34,772 nucleotides of DNA from contig PFCO01000006.1 of the NCBI GenBank assembly GCA_002772995.1, forward strand, positions 1 to 34,772. The letters are read 5' to 3'. Source of the stretch: Candidatus Niyogibacteria bacterium CG10_big_fil_rev_8_21_14_0_10_46_36. GTDB taxonomy: Bacteria; Patescibacteriota; Minisyncoccia; 1-14-0-10-42-19. The position numbers and the translations under genes are program-made. Below, one piece after another: positions 1 to 6,311 of the stretch; the first letter of the stretch is position 1; each line of letters opens with the position of its first letter. Below the pieces are notes generated by a model. The model worked only from the letters and a program-made list of their open reading frames with translations. It ran no database searches and was not told the DNA's origin.

Positions 1-36
1 AACCTCCAGACGCCGGTGCAATTCCGGCCCCCGCAA
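1..36 (+). tRNA. initiator tRNA-fMet, 3' part only
   Basis: The window opens just after a CAT anticodon would end. Visible parts are the anticodon-stem 3' strand CCTCC (3-7), a variable loop, a five-pair T stem GCCGG/CCGGC (12-16 and 24-28) around loop TGCAATT, acceptor strand CCCCGCA (29-35) and discriminator A36. The acceptor strand and discriminator are identical to E. coli initiator tRNA, including A72, the base left unpaired in bacterial initiators; this is the basis of the call. CCA is not encoded (CAC follows). The T loop has G where position 55 is normally U. The 5' half, including the anticodon, lies outside the window, so identity rests on the 3' third. Confidence 0.72.
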
Positions 37-45
37 CACTTTTTC

Positions 46-82
46 AAACGATCCGCTTCCGGCGGGTCGTTTGTGGTATTAT
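46..82 (+). promoter_or_regulatory. hairpin and extended -10 promoter of udg
   Basis: AAACGATCCGC (46-56) pairs with GCGGGTCGTTT (62-72), a stable stem that may end the tRNA transcript although no T-run follows. An extended -10 box, TGG-TATTAT, lies at 74-82. Standard spacing puts +1 at 89, the A of the udg ATG, predicting a leaderless mRNA. No good -35 is seen, as is usual with extended -10 promoters. Confidence 0.5.
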
Positions 83-88
83 GAAAAC

Positions 89-694
89 ATGAAAAACGAC
101 AATCGCACCGAAGAAATGCGTAAAATCAAAGATGAGGTGCTGAATCTTAAAGAATCTCCGTTGTACAAAGAGCGGATAAAAAATAAGGCTCTTCCTGTGA
201 TAGGTGAGGGAAGCCATAACGCCCGCATTATGTTTATTGGAGAGGCGCCTGGCAAGAACGAAGCAGAAACAGGCAGGCCTTTTTGTGGTGCGGCAGGCAA
301 TGTGCTGGATAAGCTCTTAGAGTCCATTTCGCTTGATAGAAAAGAGGTGTATGTAACCAATGTAGTAAAAGACCGTCCCACATCAAATAGGGACCCTCTG
401 CCTGAAGAAATAAAGCTATATGCGCCGTTTTTGGATAGGCAGATAGACATCATTCAGCCGAAAGTCATCGCAACACTTGGGCGGTTTTCTATGGGTTATA
501 TTATGAGAAAGTTTGGGCTTGAATCCGAGCTCCAATCCATAAGCAAGATGCACGGCAAGGTGTTTGAGGCAAAAGCAAGGTACGGCTTGGTAAGAATTCT
601 CCCTCTCTATCACCCCGCAGTTGCCCTTTATAACGGGAGCGAGATGGATACGCTTAAAAAGGATTTTGGGCTGCTGAAAAAGTTTATATCATAA
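89..694 (+). CDS. uracil-DNA glycosylase, family 4-like, without Fe-S cysteines
   Basis: Base-excision repair enzyme expected to remove uracil from DNA. The 201-residue protein has the family-4 uracil-pocket motif GEAPGKNEAETGRPFCGAAG (residues 51-70), the NVVKDRP segment (91-97), a PKVIATLG strand and the C-terminal HPA motif (175-177) that contacts DNA. Canonical family-4 enzymes hold a 4Fe-4S cluster through four cysteines: an N-terminal CxxC, one in KCRP and one in EIxxC. Here the N-terminal pair is absent, KCRP reads KDRP and EIxxC reads EIKLYAPF; the only Cys is in the active-site loop. The cluster has probably been lost. The in-frame TTG at 71 is less likely than ATG 89, which sits at the predicted transcription start. 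Confidence 0.88.
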   Translation: MKNDNRTEEMRKIKDEVLNLKESPLYKERIKNKALPVIGEGSHNARIMFIGEAPGKNEAETGRPFCGAAGNVLDKLLESISLDRKEVYVTNVVKDRPTSNRDPLPEEIKLYAPFLDRQIDIIQPKVIATLGRFSMGYIMRKFGLESELQSISKMHGKVFEAKARYGLVRILPLYHPAVALYNGSEMDTLKKDFGLLKKFIS

Positions 695-698
695 TATA

Positions 699-727
699 TT
701 GACAGGCTAATAAATATATGTTATAAT
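699..727 (+). promoter_or_regulatory. consensus promoter, 74-aa protein gene
   Basis: TTGACA (699-704), 17-nt spacer, TATAAT (722-727): a perfect consensus promoter. The predicted start near 734 leaves a leader of about 28 nt containing the ribosome binding site. Confidence 0.9.
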
Positions 728-761
728 CCACCTGAGTAAATTTAAAAATTCGGAGGAAGAT

Positions 762-986
762 ATGCGAGTCCAAGCACTAACCATTGAAAAGGCGTTGAGA
801 ATACATAGAGAACAAATGGGGGAAAAGCTAAAAGATGCTTTTTGCGAGCCGCATTTTCGCAAAAGCTGTGTGAGATGTATGTGCTATCCAATATATCCGT
901 CCGCTTTTAATGCGATTATTATTTCCGCAGCAACCTTTTTGGCTCTTACGGCGATATATCTGTTTTTCGAAATTCGGATTGGGTAG
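762..986 (+). CDS. small cysteine-containing membrane protein, unknown
   Basis: A 74-residue protein I do not recognise. A GGAGG ribosome binding site at 752-756 fixes the start. The N-terminal half is charged and likely cytosolic; a cluster of four cysteines follows (Cys28, then Cys36, Cys39 and Cys41 in a CVRCMC context), which could bind a metal, and a single hydrophobic helix (about residues 50-69) ends the protein. It has its own perfect consensus promoter and is followed by an intrinsic terminator, so it is a monocistronic, probably strongly transcribed gene. Function unknown; a tail-anchored small metal-binding protein is one reading. Confidence 0.72.
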   Translation: MRVQALTIEKALRIHREQMGEKLKDAFCEPHFRKSCVRCMCYPIYPSAFNAIIISAATFLALTAIYLFFEIRIG

Positions 987-1036
987 CATTATTCTAATGA
1001 CATTCAATCTTCGGATGGAATCTAAATGTTAATGAC

Positions 1037-1069
1037 GAGGGTTGCTTCGGTAGCCCTCTTTTTATTTTT
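1037..1069 (+). terminator. intrinsic terminator after the 74-aa gene
   Basis: GAGGG (1037-1041) pairs with CCCTC (1054-1058) across a TTCG-capped inner stem, followed by a T-rich tract to 1069. Confidence 0.75.
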
Positions 1070-1074
1070 CGTAG

Positions 1075-1080
1075 TACAAT
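1075..1080 (+). promoter_or_regulatory. -10 box close to the VirB2-like gene start
   Basis: TACAAT at 1075-1080 predicts +1 near 1087, two nucleotides before the ATG at 1089. There is no Shine-Dalgarno sequence and no recognisable -35. Confidence 0.45.
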
Positions 1081-1088
1081 AAACATAT

Positions 1089-1430
1089 ATGAACAATTTC
1101 AAAAAAATAGCGATGGTCGTAAGTGCTTTTGCTCCCGTTTTCGCCTACGCGCAGAGCGGTTCGCTTATTTCTGATATTATCTACAAGATTGTGTATATCT
1201 TTAATTATCTTGTGATAATCATCATGGCGCTCGGCTCCGTTGTGTTTTTGTGGGGAGTTATTTCGTATATCACTGCCGCAGGGGATGAGGTAAAGCTTGC
1301 GAGCGCAAAGAACTATATTACTTACGGCATCATCACTCTTTTTGTTATGGCCGCTGTGTGGGGGCTGGTTGCCGTGCTTCAGAATACATTTGGCATTGGA
1401 GCGGAGTTTACACCCACACCGTCGTATTAG
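1089..1430 (+). CDS. VirB2/TrbC-like two-helix membrane protein
   Basis: A 113-residue protein with a signal peptide ending near the AYAQS cleavage site, a hydrophobic helix (about 34-58), a short polar loop containing AAGDEVKLASAKNY, and a second helix (about 72-96). This layout matches VirB2/TrbC-type pilin-like proteins, which are common in Patescibacteria genomes and often called pilin or membrane protein of unknown function. No other secretion-system genes lie beside it, so a role in a conjugative or type IV pilus is inference only. The 49-residue membrane protein at 1433 starts 2 nt after its stop and is probably translated from the same mRNA. Confidence 0.72.
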   Translation: MNNFKKIAMVVSAFAPVFAYAQSGSLISDIIYKIVYIFNYLVIIIMALGSVVFLWGVISYITAAGDEVKLASAKNYITYGIITLFVMAAVWGLVAVLQNTFGIGAEFTPTPSY

Positions 1431-1432
1431 GT

Positions 1433-1582
1433 ATGGAGATTTACGAAGTACCTCATACCCGCGAGCATTGGTTCCGTCTTGCGCTGAGCATCGGACTTAT
1501 CATCCTGATCATCCGGGTCATCCTGAGAATAGGGAAGCTCTTGGAGGTATTTCTCTATTTTAGTCTTATTGATAAGATGTAA
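1433..1582 (+). CDS. small one-helix membrane protein, unknown
   Basis: A 49-residue ORF starting at ATG 1433, two nucleotides after the stop of the VirB2-like gene, with no ribosome binding site of its own; translation by re-initiation is likely. A hydrophobic stretch LALSIGLIILIIRVILRI suggests one membrane helix. It ends just before a terminator shared with the gene before it. No family recognised. The tight spacing and plausible membrane helix support it as real, but it could be a chance ORF. Confidence 0.5.
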   Translation: MEIYEVPHTREHWFRLALSIGLIILIIRVILRIGKLLEVFLYFSLIDKM

Positions 1583-1593
1583 TAAAAAAAACG

Positions 1594-1632
1594 AGCCCGT
1601 TACTTTCGTATGAAAATAACGGGCTTTTGTTA
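1594..1632. terminator. bidirectional terminator
   Basis: AGCCCGTTA (1594-1602) pairs with TAACGGGCT (1617-1625), with A-runs before and T-runs after, so it can end transcripts from both directions. It separates the convergent genes at 1433 and 1634. Confidence 0.85.
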
Positions 1633-1633
1633 G

Positions 1634-1909
1634 TTAGAGGTGTAACGAGCTATTGTGGTACCAGCTGTTGTAGAAAGTGACGGATCTTTCTGCTTGCCTC
1701 TCCGATTTGTTCTGTTCCACAACCTGGTCGAATGCCAGCACATTGTAGGAGCCGTTCTCGTTGCGTTCCGCGCGCGCTATGGTGCGGTTATCAAATTCCT
1801 TGTCTAGCTCCCTAAGGTCTTCCAACGGGAGAGCAAGGTGTCTCGTATGGACAAGGTGCGCATAGGACGGAGTGAACGGCGTTGTCGTAGTTGCCGGTGT
1901 CTGAAACAT
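1634..1909 (-). CDS. 91-aa protein of unknown function
   Basis: A soluble 91-residue protein I do not recognise, without signal peptide or membrane helix. The start is well supported: an AGGAGG site lies eight nucleotides before the ATG, and a TTGACT/TATAAT promoter with 17-nt spacing lies upstream (1980-2008). The N-terminus is Thr/Pro-rich; the middle is charged (LEDLRELDKEFDNRTIARA) and probably helical; the C-terminus is polar. It has a roughly 65-nt leader that contains a hairpin and ends at the bidirectional terminator. A monocistronic accessory gene. Confidence 0.7.
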   Translation of the reverse strand: MFQTPATTTTPFTPSYAHLVHTRHLALPLEDLRELDKEFDNRTIARAERNENGSYNVLAFDQVVEQNKSERQAERSVTFYNSWYHNSSLHL

Positions 1910-1930
1910 TTTTAAATACCTCCTCGTTTC

Positions 1931-1953
1931 GCCAGAGCTCGAAGAGCGCTGGC
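1931..1953 (-). promoter_or_regulatory. leader hairpin before the 91-aa gene
   Basis: GCCAG/CTGGC and GCTC/GAGC segments form a stem with one mismatch in the transcribed leader, ending about 15 nt before the ribosome binding site. It may stabilise the mRNA or tune translation. Confidence 0.45.
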
Positions 1954-1979
1954 AGGGTTTTATTTATTTTCTAAGGTTA

Positions 1980-2008
1980 ATTATATCATATTTATATTAA
2001 AAAGTCAA
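1980..2008 (-). promoter_or_regulatory. promoter of the 91-aa gene
   Basis: Minus-strand TTGACT (2003-2008), 17-nt spacer, TATAAT (1980-1985). Confidence 0.85.
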
Positions 2009-2011
2009 ATA

Positions 2012-2041
2012 TAAAAAAGGCCCCAAATAAGGCCCTTTTAT
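2012..2041 (-). terminator. terminator after the thioesterase-like gene
   Basis: On the minus strand AAAGGGCC pairs with GGGCCTTT with one mismatch, followed by a T-run. It lies 3 nt after the stop codon and directly before the next promoter. Confidence 0.7.
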
Positions 2042-2043
2042 CA

Positions 2044-2724
2044 TTATTTTTTGTTGTTTTGGAGCCGTTTTTTGCGTCTTCCCCCGGCTTCTTTAAATCG
2101 GCGTTTTTCTGCCTTTGTTATTGGAATTACCGGACCGATGGACACCTTGTTTTTGTCTGCACCAAGTGCGACATAGGTAAAGTAATTTGAGCAAATATGC
2201 CATTGTTTGCCGCTCATAGGGCTTATGGCATCTACGCGGACGCCTACCTCCATGGAAGTACCCCAAACGCGGTTTACTGAGGCCTTGTACACAAGAATGT
2301 CCCCAAGAAACGCGGGCGCCTTAAAATCAAAACCGTCCGTGCTTTTTGTAACGCAATAGGCGTTTCCCACATGGAGCCGTGCGGATATGCTTGATGCTAA
2401 ATCCATTTTTTTCATGATCTGGCCGCCATGGATGGTTCCATTCGGGTTTAGCTGTTCGGGGAATACGGTATCGTAGTGTTTTATTGCTGAATTGCGCACC
2501 CACTTGCTTTTTAGGGCGGTTGGTTCTTTTTTCACGCCCCTGGGGATGTAAAGGTTCTCCATTGCCAGAGTCACTGCTTCTTTCATCGTGTTTTCGGCTA
2601 TGTGGTGGTTGCGTGCTCCTTCGTGCTCGGGGGCGGGCTTTATTTTGTCCGTTTTTTTTAATTCTGCGGCAGAGTGTTCCCTTGAGAGCTCTTTCGCCTT
2701 CTCTGAAGGGGGCGTTTTTGCCAT
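2044..2724 (-). CDS. acyl-CoA thioesterase-like hotdog protein
   Basis: A 226-residue protein whose residues from about 75 to 200 match the acyl-CoA hydrolase (YciA/BACH) hotdog fold: a HGGQIMKKMD helix start with the candidate catalytic Asp, then CVTKSTDGFDFKAP, GDILVYKA and TSMEVGVRVDA. Such enzymes hydrolyse fatty acyl-CoA thioesters. Two features are odd: an N-terminal extension of about 75 charged residues that family members usually lack, and a Lys/Arg-rich tail. The start is supported by an AAGGAG site. The natural substrate is unclear in an organism likely to have little lipid metabolism; scavenged host or environmental acyl-CoA is one possibility. Confidence 0.82.
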   Translation of the reverse strand: MAKTPPSEKAKELSREHSAAELKKTDKIKPAPEHEGARNHHIAENTMKEAVTLAMENLYIPRGVKKEPTALKSKWVRNSAIKHYDTVFPEQLNPNGTIHGGQIMKKMDLASSISARLHVGNAYCVTKSTDGFDFKAPAFLGDILVYKASVNRVWGTSMEVGVRVDAISPMSGKQWHICSNYFTYVALGADKNKVSIGPVIPITKAEKRRFKEAGGRRKKRLQNNKK

Positions 2725-2758
2725 GGCTTGCTCCTTTTAAAGTACTTTGTCTTGCCTT

Positions 2759-2764
2759 ATTATA
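2759..2764 (-). promoter_or_regulatory. -10 box of the thioesterase-like gene
   Basis: Minus-strand TATAAT, giving a leader of about 27 nt. No convincing -35. An imperfect palindrome, AGGGCAATTTCCCT, at 2773-2786 overlaps the -35 area and could be an operator. Confidence 0.5.
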
Positions 2765-2874
2765 TCTTATTTTAGGGCAATTTCCCTGTATGGGGCGGTT
2801 TTTAGAGCTATTTTACAGGCGGGTGTCAATTGTCGGAAAATGCTCAAAAATGAGCCATTTTTTAAGGAAAAGAC

Positions 2875-2903
2875 TTGACAAATGATTTATTTTCTGATAT
2901 CAT
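2875..2903 (+). promoter_or_regulatory. promoter of the 3D-domain protein
   Basis: TTGACA (2875-2880), 17-nt spacer, TATCAT (2898-2903). The predicted leader is about 110 nt. Confidence 0.8.
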
Positions 2904-3018
2904 TCGCAACGGTGGTTCTTTTAGTCTTTTCCGTGTGGTATGAATTGTTCTTATAACAAAGGACAAAAACCATATGGAAAAAAATATTCAAAAAACCAAA
3001 AAAGGAGGAGATGTCTCC

Positions 3019-3567
3019 ATGAATAGGCAAAAGAGGCCGACTTTTCTGGTTTCTGTCGCTATTCCGCTTCTTTTTACTTCTTCATTTTTTAGCTCTGCGG
3101 TTGATTATGTGGGTTCATTGGTAGTCACTAATTCGTATGCCGAGGAGCAGATGATAGAAGAAAATGGCGACCCGCTCGGAGAGATTGGGGAGCAATTAAA
3201 AAAGGAGGGCATTGAGTATGTTCCTGTTGAGCATGAGTCGCCCACGGTGCTGAGTAAGCGTGTTGTTACTGCATATAATGCAGTGCCCGAGCAGACGAAC
3301 GATCGTCCATGCGAAGGTGCATTTACGCCTCATACCGGCATCAATTTTTGCAAAACAAATCTCCCCATTGTGGCAACGAACGAATTGCCATTAGGGACGC
3401 TTGTGAAAATTGATGACAGGATATTTCTTGTAGCAGACAGAACCAATAGCCGATACAAATATAGGTACGATATATTAACCCCAACACTTTCAGAAGCGAG
3501 AGAATGGGGAAAGCGCACCCATATTATAGAGGTCATCGGGAAAGTAGTAAAAAACGAGAATTCATAA
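3019..3567 (+). CDS. secreted 3D-domain (double-psi barrel) protein
   Basis: From ATG 3019 this is a 182-residue protein with a signal peptide (MNRQKRPTFLVSV, then a hydrophobic core, cleavage near NSYA). The C-terminal half, from VVTAYNA through GTLVKIDDRIFLVADRTN to YDILTPT, matches the 3D domain, a double-psi beta-barrel related to RlpA and MltA that acts on or binds peptidoglycan in characterised relatives. Conserved aspartates are present in ADRT and YDIL. ATG 3019 is preferred over the in-frame ATG 2974 because an AAGGAGG site precedes it and the signal peptide begins there; the longer form would add 15 Lys-rich residues. Likely role: cell-wall remodelling. Confidence 0.82.
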   Translation: MNRQKRPTFLVSVAIPLLFTSSFFSSAVDYVGSLVVTNSYAEEQMIEENGDPLGEIGEQLKKEGIEYVPVEHESPTVLSKRVVTAYNAVPEQTNDRPCEGAFTPHTGINFCKTNLPIVATNELPLGTLVKIDDRIFLVADRTNSRYKYRYDILTPTLSEAREWGKRTHIIEVIGKVVKNENS

Positions 3568-3601
3568 AAGCGTTCCGATATATCGGAACGCTTTTATTTT
3601 T
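3566..3601. terminator. bidirectional terminator between convergent genes
   Basis: A near-perfect palindrome centred on CCGATATATCGG with AAAA before and TTTTATTTT after. It serves both the 3D-domain gene and the glycosyltransferase gene, whose stop codon lies inside the T-run. Confidence 0.9.
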
Positions 3602-4733
3602 TATATATATTCTGTACTTGTTCAAACATCTGTTCAATACGAAATTCTTTTTGTATCTTTTCGTAAAGCGCTTCGCTGAAGTGGGTGCGCAGTGCCGCGT
3701 TATCCATAAGCATCTGTATATGATTTGTGAGCGTAAATTCATCCCCGGCTGCCGCTAAAAGCCCTGTCTTTCCGCCGTGGATGATTTCGGGTACGCCGCC
3801 TACCTCAGAAGCGATAACCGGGAGTTTTGCTGAGCCTGCTTCTAGAAGCGCATACGGAAATCCCTCTTTTAACGAGGGGAGTATAAAAATATCAAATGCT
3901 TTTAAGAGTGAGGACGCAGTATCGATGTGCCCCGCAAGAATGATGTTGTTTTCAAGACCGAAGCGCCGTATTTCTTTTTCAAGCGCTTCACGCTCTTCTC
4001 CTTCGCCGATAATAATGCATGTCCAGCTTCGCTCAGGGATACGCCCGAGTGCGCGTATAAGATGCGGGATGCCTTTGTTTTTCGTGAGTTCCGCAATCGT
4101 TCCTATCCATACAGAGCGGGGCGCGGGCGCTAGGCCGTATTCCTTTTTAAAATAAGCGCGCGCTTTTGTTTTTTCAATAAATTCGGGTTCTACGATGGCA
4201 TTTTTTATCGTGGAACTTTTTTTGTCCGCAAACGGAAGTTTTTTTGCCGCGCGCTTATCGTAATCAGATACGCAGATAATCTTGTGGTGCATAAGAGAAG
4301 ACACCCACGACGAAAGATAGATCAGGTGCTTCTGCCAGAACGGGCGTTCCTCATGGAATGCCCAGCCGTGCGCAGTAAAGACTATGCGCGGAACACCGGC
4401 GAGGCGCGCTGCAAGCGCTCCCACACCCCCCATTTTAGAACTATTTAAGTGGACGATATCAGGTTTTTCTTTGCGGAAAAGCTTCCAAAGCGCTCCAAAT
4501 GTCTTGAGCTCCTGGATAATGCCAACTCTGCGTGTTGTAGCAAATGTATGCACGGGAATGCCTGCTTTGCGCATTTTCTCGGGGAGCAGGCCTTCGTTTC
4601 CCATGACGGCCTGCACCGCATACCCGCTCTTGGGCAAGCGAGTAGCTATATCGTAAAGATAGCGTTGCGCTCCGCCCCAGTGGGAGCGGGTTATGGCAAG
4701 GATTATTTTTTTCTTTTTAGGAGATGCAGTCAT
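3594..4733 (-). CDS. GT4 family glycosyltransferase
   Basis: A 379-residue GT-B fold enzyme that would transfer a sugar from a nucleotide donor to a lipid-linked or glycan acceptor at the inner membrane. The N-terminal domain begins ITRSHWGGAQRYLYDIA, typical of the acceptor-side domain; the C-terminal domain has IGTIAELTKNKG, IIGEGEE and the donor-binding KEGFPYALLEAGSAKLPVIAS segment, with the spaced glutamates of the E-x7-E motif. Length is normal. It starts 2 nt after the stop of the sugar-phosphate transferase gene, so the two form an operon for one surface glycan, this enzyme adding a sugar after the first is primed. The exact sugar cannot be read. Confidence 0.9.
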   Translation of the reverse strand: MTASPKKKKIILAITRSHWGGAQRYLYDIATRLPKSGYAVQAVMGNEGLLPEKMRKAGIPVHTFATTRRVGIIQELKTFGALWKLFRKEKPDIVHLNSSKMGGVGALAARLAGVPRIVFTAHGWAFHEERPFWQKHLIYLSSWVSSLMHHKIICVSDYDKRAAKKLPFADKKSSTIKNAIVEPEFIEKTKARAYFKKEYGLAPAPRSVWIGTIAELTKNKGIPHLIRALGRIPERSWTCIIIGEGEEREALEKEIRRFGLENNIILAGHIDTASSLLKAFDIFILPSLKEGFPYALLEAGSAKLPVIASEVGGVPEIIHGGKTGLLAAAGDEFTLTNHIQMLMDNAALRTHFSEALYEKIQKEFRIEQMFEQVQNIYKK

Positions 4734-4735
4734 GG

Positions 4736-6124
4736 TTAACGCCCGCGGCGGGTAAGCGTAAGCAAGATAGTTTTTAAGATAATAGAAATGTCTATCACGG
4801 GGCTTTGGTGTTTTATATAGTAGAGGTCGTATTGGAGCTTTTCAAGGGTTTCTTCTACGGAGCCCGCGTACATCTGTGGCATGTTTATCTGCGCCCATCC
4901 AGTGACCCCCGGCTTTATTAAATGGCGCATGGTGTAGTGCGGTATCATGTCTTCAAGACGCGTAACGATCTCGGGGCGTTCCGGGCGGGGCCCCACTACC
5001 GAAATATCATTTTTTAGTATATTCCATACTTGCGGGAGCTCATCTAGGTGAGTTTTCCGCAAAAAATTTCCTATGCGGGTGATGCGCGGGTCTTTGTGCT
5101 CTGCCCATATTGGCGAGCCCTCTTTTTCGGCAAGCCCGTCTTTTGAGAGGGCGATCATGGAGCGGAATTTTACGAGTGTAAATTCTTTTTTATTTTTCCC
5201 AATGCGGACCTGGCGGATAAGAATTGGCCCGGGACTTGTTACTTTTATCGCAAGCGCGATAAACGGAAAAAGCAGTATAGTGAGCGCCGTTCCGATAAGT
5301 GCGAGCACTACATCAAGCGCGCGCTTGATGACATCATTAAAGTTGTTTTTAAGCTGAGCGAGGTTTTCCAAAAACCATGCTTCGTTAATCAGGGATGTCG
5401 GTATTTTCCCGGTAATGAATTCATAAAATGCAGGGAAGTCCATAAACGAAATGCCGAGCGGGAGTACTTGATAAAGCATACGCACAACCGCTTCGTTTTG
5501 CTTTATGTCGGCTGACGCGACTACCAAATTTATTTTTTCGCGCTGTATGATATCGGTGAGATGATTATCAAAAGAAAAAGTTTTGACGGACTGCAAAGAA
5601 AGTATTTTTTCGTTCGTGGTCATAACTCCCGCGGGCTCAAACCCAAGCTGGGGATTTGCGTTGAGATATTCCATCATGTCAAGCGCATCGGACGACGCAC
5701 CGAAAAAAAGAATTTTTGTTCTGAGTGATGTCGCAAGGTAGCGTGCGATAATTGAACGCCATGCGCTTAGGAAGAGCGTGACCAGGATAATATGGATAAG
5801 GAGATTTGTTTTCGGGGCAATGCCAAAGTAGGGGATGAGATAAAAAAGAAATGCGCCGATAATACCTCCGGCTATGATATTGCGGATTATCTTTTCTTGG
5901 AGTGCCGCCGTTGCTTTGAGTGATTTTCGTTCGTAAAGCCCGCCAATATAGAAAACAAACAGCCATAGGATGAGAAGAATGGTGAAGGGCGCTTTGTGCA
6001 GTTCCCAGTGCGCCGCAAAACTATCCCCTTGGTAGCGCAAAAAGAGAGTAAGCGCGAGCGCTCCGTAAAAAAGCAGAATATCCCCAAGAAAGAGGACAAA
6101 CGAAAGAAATGGAATCCGTTTCAT
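4736..6124 (-). CDS. polyprenyl-phosphate sugar phosphotransferase (WbaP/WcaJ type)
   Basis: A 462-residue initiating enzyme for exopolysaccharide or O-antigen-like glycans: it moves a sugar-1-phosphate from a nucleotide sugar to undecaprenyl phosphate. Four hydrophobic helices fill the first 130 residues, a Rossmann-like middle domain follows (ILFFGASSDALDMM), then a re-entrant helix (KRALDVVLALIG) and the catalytic domain with RQVRIGKNKKEFTLVKFRSM, LRKTHLDELPQVWNIL, VVGPRPERPE and KPGVTGWAQI. All family hallmarks are present. First gene of the operon with the GT4 enzyme. A TACAGT box at 6133-6138 (minus strand) would give a leader of about two nucleotides, but the promoter is weak. Confidence 0.93.
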   Translation of the reverse strand: MKRIPFLSFVLFLGDILLFYGALALTLFLRYQGDSFAAHWELHKAPFTILLILWLFVFYIGGLYERKSLKATAALQEKIIRNIIAGGIIGAFLFYLIPYFGIAPKTNLLIHIILVTLFLSAWRSIIARYLATSLRTKILFFGASSDALDMMEYLNANPQLGFEPAGVMTTNEKILSLQSVKTFSFDNHLTDIIQREKINLVVASADIKQNEAVVRMLYQVLPLGISFMDFPAFYEFITGKIPTSLINEAWFLENLAQLKNNFNDVIKRALDVVLALIGTALTILLFPFIALAIKVTSPGPILIRQVRIGKNKKEFTLVKFRSMIALSKDGLAEKEGSPIWAEHKDPRITRIGNFLRKTHLDELPQVWNILKNDISVVGPRPERPEIVTRLEDMIPHYTMRHLIKPGVTGWAQINMPQMYAGSVEETLEKLQYDLYYIKHQSPVIDISIILKTILLTLTRRGR

Positions 6125-6180
6125 TGCCTTATACTGTACAACAGAATTGGAGGTTTTTCTAGGGTTTGCGGGGGCTGTAA

Positions 6181-6212
6181 TAAACGGCTCACACCCCCGT
6201 GTGAGCCGTTTA
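6181..6212. repeat. 14-bp-arm hairpin between divergent genes
   Basis: TAAACGGCTCACAC (6181-6194) and GTGTGAGCCGTTTA (6199-6212) are exact reverse complements around a CCCC loop. There is no T-run on either side, so it is not a classical terminator. It lies between the sugar transferase start and the promoter of the next gene. It could be an operator, insulator or dispersed palindrome. Confidence 0.8.
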
Positions 6213-6227
6213 TAGGGGGCGTATTTG

Positions 6228-6256
6228 TTGACTTTTTTATTATTTTGTATTATAAT
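6228..6256 (+). promoter_or_regulatory. promoter of the 366-aa secreted protein
   Basis: TTGACT (6228-6233), 17-nt spacer, TATAAT (6251-6256); predicted leader about 50 nt. Confidence 0.88.
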
Positions 6257-6311
6257 TTAGAACAAAATAGGATACTGTATTTTAAAAAAACCAAACTAGG
6301 AGGTTCTGCAT

